From: Thermoflexales bacterium
GTDB lineage: Bacteria; Chloroflexota; Anaerolineae; B4-G1; SLSP01
Direction of reading: 5' to 3'
Length of the DNA: 5,261 nucleotides
Assembly: GCA_007130345.1 (NCBI GenBank)
Contig: SLSP01000436.1
Span: 1-5,261, forward strand
In this document: positions 5,093 to 5,261 of the stretch, in pieces
Position numbering within the stretch: the first letter of the stretch is position 1
Layout of the letters: each line of letters starts with the position of its first letter
Made by a program: the position numbers and the translations under genes
Notes under the pieces: generated by a model
Database searches by the model: none
What the model was told of the DNA's origin: nothing
The model's input: the letters and a program-made list of their open reading frames with translations, nothing else

Positions 5093-5261
5093 ATGACCGA
5101 CAAAAACGTGACCCGCAAGACCATCCTGGTCGTTGAAGACAGCCCCACCCAGGCCCTCCGGCTCCAGGCGCTGCTGGAAGCCCGCGACCTCCACGTAGAA
5201 CTGGCGGCCAACGGGCGCGTGGGCCTGCATCGCGCGCGCCAACTCCGCCCCGATCTGGTCA
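5093..5261 (+). CDS. Response regulator receiver domain, N-terminal part (runs off the window)
   Basis: Fifty-six codons are visible from ATG 5093. TILVVEDSPTQALRLQALLE is the first strand and helix of a receiver domain, with the acidic pair Glu15/Asp16, followed by VELAANGRVGLHRARQLRPDLV, the second strand, second helix and start of the third strand. The phospho-acceptor Asp would fall a few residues past the window edge. The sequence is close to the CheY-like protein at 3145 (EDSPxQALxL, then NGR/DGR and GL at the same spacing). The EDSPTQA start is often seen in receivers at the front of longer hybrid proteins, so this could be either a second single-domain CheY or the first domain of a hybrid kinase or phosphatase. 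It starts one base after the RsbT-like stop (TGATATG) with no good Shine-Dalgarno, so it is probably translated by coupling. Confidence 0.9.
   Translation, partial: MTDKNVTRKTILVVEDSPTQALRLQALLEARDLHVELAANGRVGLHRARQLRPDLV

Overview
The window is a chemosensory (chemotaxis-like) signalling operon read entirely on the + strand, from a GC-rich bacterium. In order it holds: the C-terminal signalling half of a methyl-accepting chemotaxis protein (MCP), a 206-bp repeat-rich spacer, a hybrid CheA histidine kinase ending in a receiver domain, a single-domain CheY-like regulator, CheB, a small RsbT-family protein whose ATP site looks destroyed, and the first 56 codons of a second CheY-like receiver. 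No CheW or CheR lies in the window; they would be expected upstream or downstream. The organism is not certain. The strong GC bias, the hybrid CheA, an RsbT-like partner and the heptameric intergenic repeats would fit Chloroflexota (for example an Anaerolineae-type genome), but this is inference.

Layout: 1-642 MCP tail; 643-848 spacer made of two inverted tracts of 7-bp repeats around two small mutually inverted hairpins; 849-3110 cheA-REC; 3111-3144 short spacer with a 13-nt palindrome; 3145-3537 CheY-like; 3539-4708 cheB; 4705-5091 RsbT-like; 5093 to the edge, receiver. From cheY onward the genes are packed with a 1-bp gap or a 4-bp ATGA overlap, which indicates one transcript with translational coupling.

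How it should work (family knowledge plus inference): the MCP controls CheA autophosphorylation at His55. Phosphate can pass to the CheA receiver (Asp685), the CheY-like protein (Asp55) and CheB (Asp60). CheB then demethylates or deamidates the MCP. The single HPt, missing P2, long P3 and fused receiver of CheA resemble kinases of FrzE/PilL/PixL-like systems rather than E. coli CheA, so the output may be surface motility, type IV pili or another cellular function.

The most unusual element is the RsbT-like protein. It keeps the overall RsbT frame and its C-terminal IKW signature but has lost the N-box Glu and Asn, the G1 Asp and the glycine-rich lid, so it looks like a pseudokinase adaptor from a stressosome-type switch placed inside a chemosensory operon. 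The intergenic inverted heptad repeat is the second item worth following.
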